Below, one piece after another: positions 55,040 through 63,877 of a DNA stretch of 64,000 nucleotides. Under the pieces are notes generated by a model, which worked only from the letters and a program-made list of their open reading frames with translations, did not search any database and was not told the origin of the DNA. Origin of the DNA: Pseudomonas sp. P8_241 (GTDB lineage: Bacteria > Pseudomonadota > Gammaproteobacteria > Pseudomonadales > Pseudomonadaceae); assembly GCF_034008315.1 (NCBI RefSeq), contig NZ_CP125377.1, positions 4,834,501-4,898,500 of the forward strand, read 5' to 3'. Every line of letters begins with the position of its first letter. Positions within the stretch are counted from its first letter, which is position 1. Made by a program: the position numbers and the translations under genes.

Positions 55040-55380
55040 CTTATGGGTGCAGACTTGTTCGCGATGAGGCCGGTACCTCCGACATCAATGCTGACTGACA
55101 GACCGCCATCGCTGGCAAGCCAGCTCCTACAGTTTTTGCGTCGACCACAAACCATTCGAACAACCCCAACCCTGTAGGAGCAAGCTTGCTCGCGATGAGG
55201 CCGGTACCTCCGGCATCGATGTTGACTGACAGACCGCCATCGCGGGCAAGCCAGCTCCTACAGTTTTTACGTCGACCACAAACCATTCGAACGCCACCAA
55301 ACCTGTAGGAGCAAGCTTGCTCGCGATGAGGCCCGTACATCCGACATCGATGATACTGGCAAGCTCTCTCCCACAGGTTT
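55040..55380. repeat. Tandem REPIN array, ~2.5 copies of a 131-bp unit
   Basis: GCGATGAGGCC(G/C)GTAC recurs at 55061, 55192 and 55323 (period 131). Each unit holds GTAGGAGCAAGCTTGCTCGC, the dividing CGACATCGATG-like spacer, and GGCAAGCCAGCTCC; CGTCGACCACAAACCATTCG recurs as well. The first and last copies are truncated or damaged. It fills the gap between pvdO and pvdE. Confidence 0.9.
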
Positions 55381-55396
55381 TGCATCGCCCACCGTT

Positions 55397-55420
55397 TAAA
55401 TTAAGCCCTCCATCAGACGT
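55397..55420 (+). promoter_or_regulatory. PvdS iron-starvation box of pvdE
   Basis: TAAAT-N16-CGT, exact, 41 bp before the pvdE start and directly after the REPIN array. Confidence 0.88.
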
Positions 55421-55461
55421 TCTACTGGGTATCTGCCTCAGCCCCAAGGAACCCTCTGCTC

Positions 55462-57111
55462 ATGACCCAGCCAACGCGCGGTGCAATTCATGAATTGTTC
55501 ACCCTCCTCAAACCGTTCCGGCTGGTTGTCAGTCTGTCGATCGTTCTGGGCATGGTCGGCGGTCTGAGCGTGACGGTGTTGCTGGCCACGATCAACAACG
55601 CACTGCACTCGGCGGATGGACTGACCCAAGGTGTGGTCGCGCTATTCGGTGGTCTGTGCCTGTTGGCGCTCGGCAGTTCGATCTGCTCGGACATCGGTAC
55701 CAATTACGTCGGCCAGCACATCATCGCCAGGCTACGCAAAGAGCTGGGGGAGAAGGTGCTTTGCGCGCCCATCGAACAGATCGAGCGCTACCGCAGCCAC
55801 CGCTTGATCCCGGTACTGACCCACGACGTCGACACCATCAGCGACTTCGCTTTCGCCTTCGCGCCACTGGCGATTTCCCTGACCGTGACCCTCGGGTGCA
55901 TGGGTTACCTGGCGATGCTGTCGTGGCCGATGTTCCTGATGATGGTGCTGGCGATTGCCATCGGCACCGGCATTCAGTTCTACGCACAGGGCAAGGGCAT
56001 CCAGGGTTTCATGGCCGCCCGCGACGCCGAAGACGAGTTGCAGAGGCACTACAACGCCATCGCCGGTGGCGCCAAGGAGCTGCGCATTCACCGTCCGCGT
56101 CGCCAGCGCATGTTTGAATCGGGCATCAAGGGCACGGCCGATTTCATCTGCAACACCCAGGTGCGCTCGATCAATACTTTCGTGATCGCCAAGACCCTGG
56201 GCTCGGTGCTGTTCTTCGTGGTGATCGGCCTGGCGCTGGCCCTTCAATCATTCTGGCCGAGCGCCGACAAGGCCGTGATGAGCGGGTTCGTGCTGGTGTT
56301 GCTGTACATGAAAGGGCCGATCGAACATTTGGTCAGCACCTTGCCGATCGTGAGCCGGGCGCGCATTGCCTTCCGGCGCATTGCCGAACTGTCGAGCCAG
56401 TTTTCTTCCCCCGAACCGCACCTGTTGCTCAGCGACAAAGGCAACGCTGCGGCCGTGGTCAATCGCCTGCAACTGGACAACGTCAGTTATGCGTTCCCGA
56501 CCGCACCGGGCAGCGAAGCGTTTCGCCTGGGTCCGGTGAACCTGACCATCGAGCAAGGCGAGATCATTTTCATCGTCGGTGAAAACGGTTGCGGCAAGAC
56601 CACCTTGATCAAATTGCTGCTGGGTCTCTACGCGCCGCAACAGGGTGCCATCGTGCTCAACGGTCAAGCCATCGACGCGCAGAGCCGTGACGACTACCGC
56701 CAGTTGTTCACCACGATTTTTGCCGACTACTACCTGTTCGATGACGTGGTGCAGGGCGACCGGCACATCCCTGAAGACGCCAATCAATACCTGCAACGGC
56801 TGGAGATTGCGCACAAGGTCAGCGTCAGGGACGGCCGCTTCACCACCACCGACCTGTCCACCGGCCAGCGCAAACGCCTGGCGCTGGTCAATGCGTGGCT
56901 TGAGGAACGCCCGGTGCTGGTGTTCGACGAATGGGCCGCCGACCAGGACCCGACCTTCCGCCGAATCTTCTACACCGAACTGCTCCCGGACCTCAAACGC
57001 CTGGGCAAAACCATCATCGTCATCTCCCACGACGATCGCTATTTCGACCTGGCCGATCAACTGGTGCGCATGGAGTCCGGCCGGGTCGTGACCGAGCGCA
57101 CAGCCGCCTGA
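55462..57111 (+). CDS. pvdE: Cyclic-peptide ABC exporter for the pyoverdine precursor
   Basis: A 549-residue fused exporter. Six N-terminal membrane spans (about 15-290) are followed by the ATPase with GENGCGKTT (Walker A), LSTGQRKRLAL (signature) and LVFDEWAADQD (Walker B). It moves ferribactin into the periplasm. It has its own PvdS box and is followed by fpvA 126 bp away. Confidence 0.95.
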   Translation: MTQPTRGAIHELFTLLKPFRLVVSLSIVLGMVGGLSVTVLLATINNALHSADGLTQGVVALFGGLCLLALGSSICSDIGTNYVGQHIIARLRKELGEKVLCAPIEQIERYRSHRLIPVLTHDVDTISDFAFAFAPLAISLTVTLGCMGYLAMLSWPMFLMMVLAIAIGTGIQFYAQGKGIQGFMAARDAEDELQRHYNAIAGGAKELRIHRPRRQRMFESGIKGTADFICNTQVRSINTFVIAKTLGSVLFFVVIGLALALQSFWPSADKAVMSGFVLVLLYMKGPIEHLVSTLPIVSRARIAFRRIAELSSQFSSPEPHLLLSDKGNAAAVVNRLQLDNVSYAFPTAPGSEAFRLGPVNLTIEQGEIIFIVGENGCGKTTLIKLLLGLYAPQQGAIVLNGQAIDAQSRDDYRQLFTTIFADYYLFDDVVQGDRHIPEDANQYLQRLEIAHKVSVRDGRFTTTDLSTGQRKRLALVNAWLEERPVLVFDEWAADQDPTFRRIFYTELLPDLKRLGKTIIVISHDDRYFDLADQLVRMESGRVVTERTAA

Positions 57112-57181
57112 CAGCCGTTGCCGACACGCAGGTCATTGTTTTTCGAAGTTTGTTTTCCGGTTTAGCCGAGGTGGTCCGTCT

Positions 57182-57200
57182 AATAATAATTATCATTAAC
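57182..57200 (+). promoter_or_regulatory. Fur box upstream of fpvA
   Basis: AATAATAATTATCATTAAC matches the 19-bp Fur consensus GATAATGATAATCATTATC at 15 positions. It lies 37 bp before the fpvA start. No TAAAT-N16-CGT was seen, consistent with FpvI rather than PvdS driving this gene. Confidence 0.75.
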
Positions 57201-57237
57201 AAAAATCTGCACACCCCCTTCTGGAGCGATTCGAGCA

Positions 57238-59655
57238 ATGCAAAGCCTTACTCTGTCCCGCGCACCGCTGGCACTCGCCATCGACCGGCAAAAGAAATTT
57301 CGAACGGTCTTGCCGGGCGCGCTGCTGGCCCTGTTGCTGCTGGGCACTTCCCAGGTTGAAGCGGCACCGGTGAACGTCAACGTTCCGTCTCAGTCGCTGG
57401 CCAGCGCCTTGCGCCAATTGGGCCAACAGACCAACCTGCAGATCCTGTACAGCCAGGACATGGTCAACGGCATCAAGTCCACGGCGGTGTCGGGCAACAT
57501 GGAGCCGGAGCAGGCATTGAAGACGTTGCTGCTGGGGAGCGGCATCAATTTTCAACTGAACGGCAACACCGTTTCACTGGTACCGGCAGCGGATAATTCC
57601 AGCACGCTGCAACTGGGCGCCACTTCGATCACCGGCCTGGCGCTGGGGCCGACCACCGAAGGCACGCATTCCTACACCAGCGATGAAGTCAGCATCGGCA
57701 AGGGCAATATCAAGGTCAAGGACATCCCGCAGTCGGTATCCGTGGTCACGCGCCAGCGCATGGACGACCAGAACCTGAACAACCTGCAAGATGCCATGCG
57801 TCAGGTCACCGGCGTGACCATCAAGACCTACAACACCGGTTCCAGCCTCAACGACGTCTACATGCGCGGCTTCCTCGTCGATCAGGTCCAGGTTGACGGT
57901 GTGTCGCAACCGACCGGTCAGGGCGACCTGTCCACCAGCTTTGACCTGGCGATGTACGACCGCGTCGAAGTGCTGCGCGGTCCGTCGGGCCTGTATCAAG
58001 GCGCTGGCGAACCTGGCGGCACAATCAACGTGGTGCGCAAGCGCGCCCTGGACAAATTCGCCCTGAGTGGCGAGGTGGCGGGTGGCTCTTATGACCACTA
58101 CCGGTCCTCGGTGGATGTCACCGGCCCGTTGAACGACCAGGGCACCGTCCGCGGCCGTTTCGTGACCGCCTACGAGAACAACAAATCCTACGTCGACTAC
58201 GCCAAGAACGAACGCCCGATGGTTTACGGCCGCCTGGAATTGGACCTCGACCCGGCCACGACCCTGTCGGTCGGCGGCGCCTACCAGAAGAACAACTCCA
58301 CCCCGGCGTTCGGCCTGCCGGCCTATGCCGACGGCAGTTTGCTGGATGTCCCACGCTCGACCTTCGTCGATGCCAAGTGGAACACCCTCAATGAAAAAGT
58401 CTGGGAAAGCTTTGCCGAAGTGGACCACGCGCTGGACAACGGCGGTCAGTTCAAGACCACCGTGACCTACCGCGATGCCGAGACCCCGGAGCGTAACTTT
58501 ACCTGGGCCGACGGCGCTGTCGATCCCGCGACCGGCGACAGCTGGGCCGTGGCGTACGACTATTACACCCATATCAAGACCATCGGCGTCGACAGTTTCG
58601 TCACCACGCCATTCGAATTCGCCGATCGCCAGCACGAGTTCACCGTGGGTGCCGAATACCAGCACCTGGACAAGGACTTCACCTACGGCGGTGGCGAGTA
58701 CTTTCCGATCAACGTGTACGATCCGGGCAGCATCGACATTCCGCATAACGACTATGAGCACGTCAACGGCAACTGGTCCAAGTCCGACCAGTACGGCCTC
58801 TACACCCGCGCCAAGTTCAACGTCACCGACTGGCTCGATGTCATTGGCGGCAGCCGCGTAACCTGGTACGAAAGCGACGCGAAAAACGAGAACGCCTTCT
58901 TCAACAACTACGGCGAAGCGCACACCAGCATCAACCACAAGGTCGTGCCGTACGGCGCCATCATTGGCAAGATCACCCCGGAACTGTCGACCTATTTCAG
59001 CTACACCGGCGTGTTCAAGCCACAAAGCGAAATCGGCACCGATGGCGAGCCGGTCGGCCCGCGTGAAGGCGAACAGTATGAGATCGGCCTCAAGCGCGAG
59101 TTCTTCGACGGTCGCCTGAACGCCAGCATCGCCGCTTTTCGCATCTACGATGAGAACCGTGCCGAGTACGACGACAGCACCGGCGCCTACATGACCGAGG
59201 GCAAGGCGCGCAGCCAGGGCTGGGAAACCGAGTTGAGCGGCAACCTGACCGACAACTGGAGCATCGTCACCGGTTACGCCTACACCGACACCAAGTACCT
59301 GGAAGCCGCAGACGCCAACAAAGGCAAGACCTTCAGCACCATCACGCCCAAGCACAACTACAACCTGTGGACCAAGTACGACTTCACCGACGGAGCGCTC
59401 AAGGGCTTCAACGTCGGCGGTGGCGTACGTGCCGTCAGCGAAACCTACTACCAGCGTGACGTGAAGTTCAAACAAGGCGGCTTTGCCGTCACCACGGCGC
59501 AGATCGGCTACAAGTTCAACGATCACCTGTCGTCGACACTGACTGCCAACAATCTGTTTGACCGCAAATACTATGATCGCGTCGATGCCGCCTGGGGCAC
59601 CAACTTCTACGGTGACCCGCGCACCTTTACCCTGAGCCTGCGCGCCCAATACTGA
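57238..59655 (+). CDS. fpvA: TonB-dependent ferripyoverdine receptor with signalling domain
   Basis: An 805-residue outer-membrane receptor. A long signal peptide (about 1-42, ALLALLLLGTSQVEA) is followed by an STN signalling domain (about 45-115, VPSQSLASALRQLGQQTNLQ), a plug (IPQSVSVVTRQRMDDQ, GVTIKTYNTG) and a 22-strand barrel ending LSLRAQY. The STN domain should contact an anti-sigma factor of the FpvR type and so switch FpvI, but no such gene is in the window. GGAG precedes the ATG. Confidence 0.93.
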   Translation: MQSLTLSRAPLALAIDRQKKFRTVLPGALLALLLLGTSQVEAAPVNVNVPSQSLASALRQLGQQTNLQILYSQDMVNGIKSTAVSGNMEPEQALKTLLLGSGINFQLNGNTVSLVPAADNSSTLQLGATSITGLALGPTTEGTHSYTSDEVSIGKGNIKVKDIPQSVSVVTRQRMDDQNLNNLQDAMRQVTGVTIKTYNTGSSLNDVYMRGFLVDQVQVDGVSQPTGQGDLSTSFDLAMYDRVEVLRGPSGLYQGAGEPGGTINVVRKRALDKFALSGEVAGGSYDHYRSSVDVTGPLNDQGTVRGRFVTAYENNKSYVDYAKNERPMVYGRLELDLDPATTLSVGGAYQKNNSTPAFGLPAYADGSLLDVPRSTFVDAKWNTLNEKVWESFAEVDHALDNGGQFKTTVTYRDAETPERNFTWADGAVDPATGDSWAVAYDYYTHIKTIGVDSFVTTPFEFADRQHEFTVGAEYQHLDKDFTYGGGEYFPINVYDPGSIDIPHNDYEHVNGNWSKSDQYGLYTRAKFNVTDWLDVIGGSRVTWYESDAKNENAFFNNYGEAHTSINHKVVPYGAIIGKITPELSTYFSYTGVFKPQSEIGTDGEPVGPREGEQYEIGLKREFFDGRLNASIAAFRIYDENRAEYDDSTGAYMTEGKARSQGWETELSGNLTDNWSIVTGYAYTDTKYLEAADANKGKTFSTITPKHNYNLWTKYDFTDGALKGFNVGGGVRAVSETYYQRDVKFKQGGFAVTTAQIGYKFNDHLSSTLTANNLFDRKYYDRVDAAWGTNFYGDPRTFTLSLRAQY

Positions 59656-59673
59656 TCGTCGTCTTTCATGTAC

Positions 59674-59708
59674 ATCACCGGGCCGCTTGCGGCCCGGCGA
59701 TGTTTTTT
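59674..59708 (+). terminator. Rho-independent terminator of fpvA
   Basis: CCGGGCC-GCTTGC-GGCCCGG, extended by ATC/GAT and followed by GTTTTTTG. It starts 19 bp past the fpvA stop, so the next gene has its own promoter. Confidence 0.85.
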
Positions 59709-59731
59709 GAGGATCAACGAAAATCGGCGAA

Positions 59732-59759
59732 TGGACAGAAAACGAACCTTCTGGACAGA
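59732..59759 (+). promoter_or_regulatory. Direct repeats upstream of the phosphatase-autotransporter gene
   Basis: TGGACAGA occurs twice with a 20-bp period (59732 and 59752), about 98 bp before the GTG start. Two helical turns suits a regulator bound on one face. No match to a known operator is claimed. Confidence 0.4.
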
Positions 59760-59856
59760 TCGCGCAGGCATTTTCTGCCACCGTGAATTTGTAACATTAA
59801 GCGTCATTTCGAATCAGATAGTAGCCAGCCCAACGCTTGTTCAATGAGGCTGCATC

Positions 59857-61776
59857 GTGTTTCAACGTCTTGTGTGTTCGCTGTCCGTTCTGAGCCTGTC
59901 CATCGCCGCCGCCCAGGCGGCCGAGACCGCCCCGCTCAACACCCCGCGCCTGAAAGGCATGGACAACTTCCGGGATGTCGCCGGGACCACCACCGCGTAC
60001 TCCACGGCCAACGATGGCACGATGCGCGCCGGCGTTTTCTATCGCGCCAACGCGCTAACCCCGACCGCGACAGACCTGGCCACCCTGAACGGGCTGGGCA
60101 TCAAGGCTGTCTTTGATCTGCGCACACCCAGCGAGATCGCCGCCACCCCCGACACGCTGCTGACCGGTGCGACCTACACCAACATCGACATCATCGGCAG
60201 CACGACTTCCGGTTCGAACGTCACGTCCATCTCCTTCACCAGTGCAGCCCAAGCCTTCGCCATGATGCAGGAGACCAACCGCGCCTTCGTCAACGACGCC
60301 GGAATGCGCGGCCAGTTCACCCAGCTGTTCAATGAACTGGCCGCTGTCGATGGCGCCGCGCTGTTCCATTGCACCGCCGGCAAGGACCGCACCGGCTGGA
60401 CCGCCGCCGTGCTGCAAAGCATCGCCGGGGTCGACAACGCAACCATCATGAGCGACTACCTGGCGACCAACGACTACACCGCCGCGCGCATGGCAGCGAC
60501 GTTGAAGGCACTGCCGCCGAGCATGGCGGCCATCTATGCGCCGTTGCTTGGCGTAGACGCCAGTTACCTGCAAGCCGGTCTGGACCAGGTGAGCGCGCAA
60601 TACGGCAGCATGGACAATTACCTCAAGCAGGGCCTGGGTCTGTCCCAGGAAACCATTTATGTGCTGCGCGGCAAAATGGTCGAGTACAACAGCCTGCCCG
60701 GCCAGGCAGGGTTTGTCGGCAACGCCGCGGCCGGTGCACAGCTGTTGCAGCAATTGCAGAACACCCGCCTGTCGGGCACTTACAGTGACTACAACTATTA
60801 CCTGCAATCGGCCATTGATGTGGGCGATCTCGGCGGCGTGCAGTCCACGGTGGGTGGTCAGGTACACGCCGACGCCGCCAGTTACCTGCTGCGCCAGAAC
60901 GCAATGATCGAACAGGCCGCCGCGCCGTTCTCCAGCGGCACCGACCTCAAGATCGGGCAATACCGTTTGTGGAGCACCGCGCTGGCAGGCTATCTGGGCA
61001 CCGACGGTTCGGCCCACGCCGAGAGCAGCAACGAACACAGCCAGGGCTTGATGATCGGCCTGACCCAACGTTTCTCCGAACAGTTCAGCGCTTACGGCGG
61101 CTTCGGCTACAGCAAGGGCAGCGTCGGCGGCGCCGGGGGCGAAGCGGACACCGACCTGACGTTCTTCAGCGCCGGCGCCCGTTACGCACCGAATGGCCTG
61201 GAGCGCGGGTTATTTGTTGACGCCGACGCCAGCGCCGGCTACATCGACTACGACAGCAAACGCGACCTTGGCGGCGGACTGGGCACGGCCAAGGGCGACA
61301 GCCACGGCAACCTCACCGGCGCCACGTTGGCGCTGGGTTACCGCATGCCGATCAGCGGCGTGACTTTAGAACCGAGCCTCGGCGTTCGCGTCAGCCACTT
61401 GAACCTGTCGGGTTTCAAGGAAAAAGGCAGCGAACTGGCCCTCGAAGTCGACGACATCAACGAGACCCGCAAAAGTGCCGTGGCCAACCTCAACGCCTCG
61501 TTCAACGCCTTCAGCATGGGCGCCTGGCAATTGGTGCCGGGGGTACAGTTTGGTTATGAACACGTGCTGGGCGACAACGAAATCAACAGCAAAGGGCACC
61601 TGCTGGGCCTGGATATCGAACAGCGCGCGGCTTTCGACAACCGCGACCAGTTCCTGGGTGGGGTGAATGTCATGGCCAACCTCGGCGCATTGAGCGTGGG
61701 GGCCGAGGTCGGTGCCACGGGCGGCGGCGACAGCCACGGCAGTTATGGCAGCCTCAAGGCCAGCTATCTGTTCTGA
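59857..61776 (+). CDS. Tyrosine-phosphatase/autotransporter fusion protein
   Basis: A 639-residue secreted protein. A signal peptide (about 1-22, SVLSLSIAAAQAAE) leads into a DSP-like phosphatase domain (about 30-260) with the CX5R loop HCTAGKDRTG (C172, R178) and an early DLRTPSEIAATPD typical of the bacterial tyrosine-phosphatase group. Residues about 365-639 have the repeated strands and aromatic C-terminus (KASYLF) of an autotransporter barrel. It should be displayed on the cell surface. Start is a GTG with GAGG ahead. It lies after the fpvA terminator and converges on an AraC regulator. Target unknown. Confidence 0.88.
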   Translation: MFQRLVCSLSVLSLSIAAAQAAETAPLNTPRLKGMDNFRDVAGTTTAYSTANDGTMRAGVFYRANALTPTATDLATLNGLGIKAVFDLRTPSEIAATPDTLLTGATYTNIDIIGSTTSGSNVTSISFTSAAQAFAMMQETNRAFVNDAGMRGQFTQLFNELAAVDGAALFHCTAGKDRTGWTAAVLQSIAGVDNATIMSDYLATNDYTAARMAATLKALPPSMAAIYAPLLGVDASYLQAGLDQVSAQYGSMDNYLKQGLGLSQETIYVLRGKMVEYNSLPGQAGFVGNAAAGAQLLQQLQNTRLSGTYSDYNYYLQSAIDVGDLGGVQSTVGGQVHADAASYLLRQNAMIEQAAAPFSSGTDLKIGQYRLWSTALAGYLGTDGSAHAESSNEHSQGLMIGLTQRFSEQFSAYGGFGYSKGSVGGAGGEADTDLTFFSAGARYAPNGLERGLFVDADASAGYIDYDSKRDLGGGLGTAKGDSHGNLTGATLALGYRMPISGVTLEPSLGVRVSHLNLSGFKEKGSELALEVDDINETRKSAVANLNASFNAFSMGAWQLVPGVQFGYEHVLGDNEINSKGHLLGLDIEQRAAFDNRDQFLGGVNVMANLGALSVGAEVGATGGGDSHGSYGSLKASYLF

Positions 61777-61788
61777 CGGATCACGCCC

Positions 61789-61819
61789 GGCTCAAACCGC
61801 TGTTGCGGCGGTTTGAGCC
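61789..61819. terminator. Hairpin between convergent genes
   Basis: GGCTCAAACCGC, a seven-base loop, GCGGTTTGAGCC: a perfect 12-bp stem just after the phosphatase stop and just before the end of the AraC gene. No long T-run follows on either strand, so termination is likely but not certain. Confidence 0.6.
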
Positions 61820-61827
61820 ACAGACCA

Positions 61828-62817
61828 TCAGGCCGGGTGCCGTACTCGCAAGCCCTTCCTCACGTGCGCCGGGCTGACACCATAAGCGCGTTGGAAATAC
61901 TGCGTGAACCGGCCGACGTTGCTGAACCCGAACTGCAACGCCACCTCCGTCACCGAAGCCGCGACGTTTTGCGTGAGCACGCCGTACGCCCGCTCGAGAC
62001 GAACTTGCCGCTGGTAAGTCACGATCGACATGCCGACAAAACGCTGAAAACCGTCCTGCAACGCCCGCAGACTGACGTTCGTCATGCTCGCCAGGTCCGT
62101 ACCGCTGACCAGATTGTCGGGATGCTCCTGGATGTATTCCACGGCCAGCTTCACGTGGCGCGGCGCGATCAGCGGGGACGGGCGACGCAAGGTTTCGGTG
62201 AAGTTATGCGGCCAGGCTTCCAGCACCGCATCCACCAACATCTCCCGCAAGCGCGACGGCATCAGCGAACCCGTATTCATAAGCAAATCAAACTCGGCCC
62301 CCGTGGCCAGTTCCACCAGAGCCCTGATGCTCTGGAACGCCGCCACATCCAGGTCCACCACCGGCTCGAACAGGACTTTTTCCAGGATCGGTTTGCCCAG
62401 CAAGGTCGACAGTCGCTCAGTGATCAGCGCCCGCCGGATCGAAATGCCGTGCTGCGCGTGATTGTCGAGAAAGCGCACCGAGCGCACATCGGCCTTGTCG
62501 ATGGCCAGGCCGATCTGGCCGAAGCCGACCGACTCGGTGGCGTGGTTGAAAATGATCTTGCCGGCCGTGGGAATCACGAAAGTGATCTCGTCCAGAGGAT
62601 CGGGAAAGTCGACCGAGAAGTCGCCCCGGTAATGCATGCGACGAAAACTCACGCCTTCGTGTCGGCCATAGACCCCGCCGATGATGATATTGCGCGGCGG
62701 CGGTGGGGAATCGGCATACAGGTTGCCGAACATCCTCGAAAACATGGCACCAAAGTCGTCGCAGCGCATGTCATCGGAGCGCAGGATAATTGGCTGGCGG
62801 GTTGTGCTTGAGTACAC
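61828..62817 (-). CDS. AraC-family transcriptional regulator
   Basis: A 329-residue regulator. The N-terminal domain (about 1-200) resembles the ligand-binding type of Pseudomonas AraC proteins such as those for aromatic or short-chain compounds; the C-terminal double helix-turn-helix includes VSLRALQDGFQRFVGMSIVT and AASVTEVALQFGFSNVGRFT. It starts with a GTG at 62815-62817, with AAGGCG upstream. It converges with the phosphatase-autotransporter and may regulate it, though nothing shows this. Confidence 0.9.
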   Translation of the reverse strand: MYSSTTRQPIILRSDDMRCDDFGAMFSRMFGNLYADSPPPPRNIIIGGVYGRHEGVSFRRMHYRGDFSVDFPDPLDEITFVIPTAGKIIFNHATESVGFGQIGLAIDKADVRSVRFLDNHAQHGISIRRALITERLSTLLGKPILEKVLFEPVVDLDVAAFQSIRALVELATGAEFDLLMNTGSLMPSRLREMLVDAVLEAWPHNFTETLRRPSPLIAPRHVKLAVEYIQEHPDNLVSGTDLASMTNVSLRALQDGFQRFVGMSIVTYQRQVRLERAYGVLTQNVAASVTEVALQFGFSNVGRFTQYFQRAYGVSPAHVRKGLRVRHPA

Positions 62818-62928
62818 CTGAGAGTCGCCTTGAGTGGGCCGAAGCGGCGCGCAGAATCTACCAGCTGTAAATGACAGGCACGTGACGGCCTATGCTTCAT
62901 GAACGCTCGATTCAAGAGGAGGCGCAAC

Positions 62929-63324
62929 ATGGACCGATTCACCGGAGGTTGCCTGTGCGGCAACGTAAGAATCGTGGCGACGGGCCGCCCCTACCGGGTC
63001 GGCCTCTGCCATTGTCTTGACTGCCGCAAACACCATGGGGCGCTGTTCCACGCCTCGGCGATATTCCCCGAAAAGGCGGTGACTATCGAAGGCGAGACCC
63101 GCGACTACGCCGGGCGGTTTTTCTGTCCTCGTTGCGGTTCATCCGTTTTTGCGCACAGCGCCGACGAAATCGAAGTAAACCTGGGTTCACTCGATGCACC
63201 TGATCAACTCAAACCCACCTACGAAAGCTGGACCGTGCGCCGCGAATCCTGGCTGCCGCCCTTCCCGCTCACCCGACACTACGCGGCTGATCGCGAAGGC
63301 ACGGGGCGTTTCGAGGACGACTAG
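62929..63324 (+). CDS. GFA-family zinc protein
   Basis: A 131-residue protein of the glutathione-dependent formaldehyde-activating/CENP-V family. Zinc cysteines appear as C8-L-C10, C27-H-C29-L-D-C32 and the later FFCPRCGSS pair. It may bind glutathione adducts or related thiols. The start MDRFTGG has AAGAGGAGGC upstream. Its stop TAG overlaps the stop of the convergent VOC gene at CTAG. Confidence 0.9.
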   Translation: MDRFTGGCLCGNVRIVATGRPYRVGLCHCLDCRKHHGALFHASAIFPEKAVTIEGETRDYAGRFFCPRCGSSVFAHSADEIEVNLGSLDAPDQLKPTYESWTVRRESWLPPFPLTRHYAADREGTGRFEDD

Positions 63325-63800
63325 CCTTTGAGCGCCTTTTCGATGCCCGCGATGTCGATTTTGCCCATTTGCATCATGGCTTCAAATGCGCGTTTGGCCG
63401 CGGAGGGGTCCGGATCGGTGATCGCCGCCGTCAGGACGCGTGGCGTGATCTGCCACGACAGGCCCCACTTGTCCTGGCACCAGCCGCAGACGTTTTCCTG
63501 ACCACCGTTATCGACGATCGCCTTCCACAAGCGGTCGGTTTCGGCCTGATCGTCGGTCGCCACCTGGAACGAAAACGCCTGGTTGTGCTTGATCCCCGAA
63601 CCGCCGTTGAGCCCCAGGCATGGAATGCCCATCACCGTGAACTCGACCGTCAGGACGTCACCCTGTTTGCCTGCCGGATAGTCACCGGGCGCTTGATGCA
63701 CGGCGGTTACGCAGCTGTCCGCAAAGGTTGCGGCATAGAATTTCGCAGCGTCCAGGGCATCACCGTCGTACCAGAGGCAAATCGTGTTTTTGCTGACCAT
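63321..63800 (-). CDS. VOC-family protein (PhnB-like)
   Basis: A 159-residue vicinal-oxygen-chelate protein of the PhnB/3-demethylubiquinone-methyltransferase-like group, with two beta-alpha-beta-beta-beta units: NTICLWYDGDALDAAKFYAA, then SFQVATDDQAETDRLWKAIV and CGWCQDKWGLSWQITPRVL. No enzymatic reaction is assigned. AGGAGAACC precedes the ATG. Convergent with the GFA gene with overlapping stops. Confidence 0.9.
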   Translation of the reverse strand: MVSKNTICLWYDGDALDAAKFYAATFADSCVTAVHQAPGDYPAGKQGDVLTVEFTVMGIPCLGLNGGSGIKHNQAFSFQVATDDQAETDRLWKAIVDNGGQENVCGWCQDKWGLSWQITPRVLTAAITDPDPSAAKRAFEAMMQMGKIDIAGIEKALKG

Positions 63801-63877
63801 GGGGGTTCTCCTGAATCGGAAATTGACCGGCTCATTCTAGCTCGACATCGGCAGCCAACATTCGCGCTCGGCGTTGG

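Noticed and set aside
55040..55380. CRISPR array
   Set aside because: Units are 131 bp with internal inverted repeats and shared, not unique, spacers; no cas genes. These are REPINs.
57574..59781. A 735-codon open frame antisense to fpvA
   Set aside because: It mirrors the third-position GC bias of fpvA, has an alanine/valine/glycine-rich shadow composition and no ribosome-binding site.
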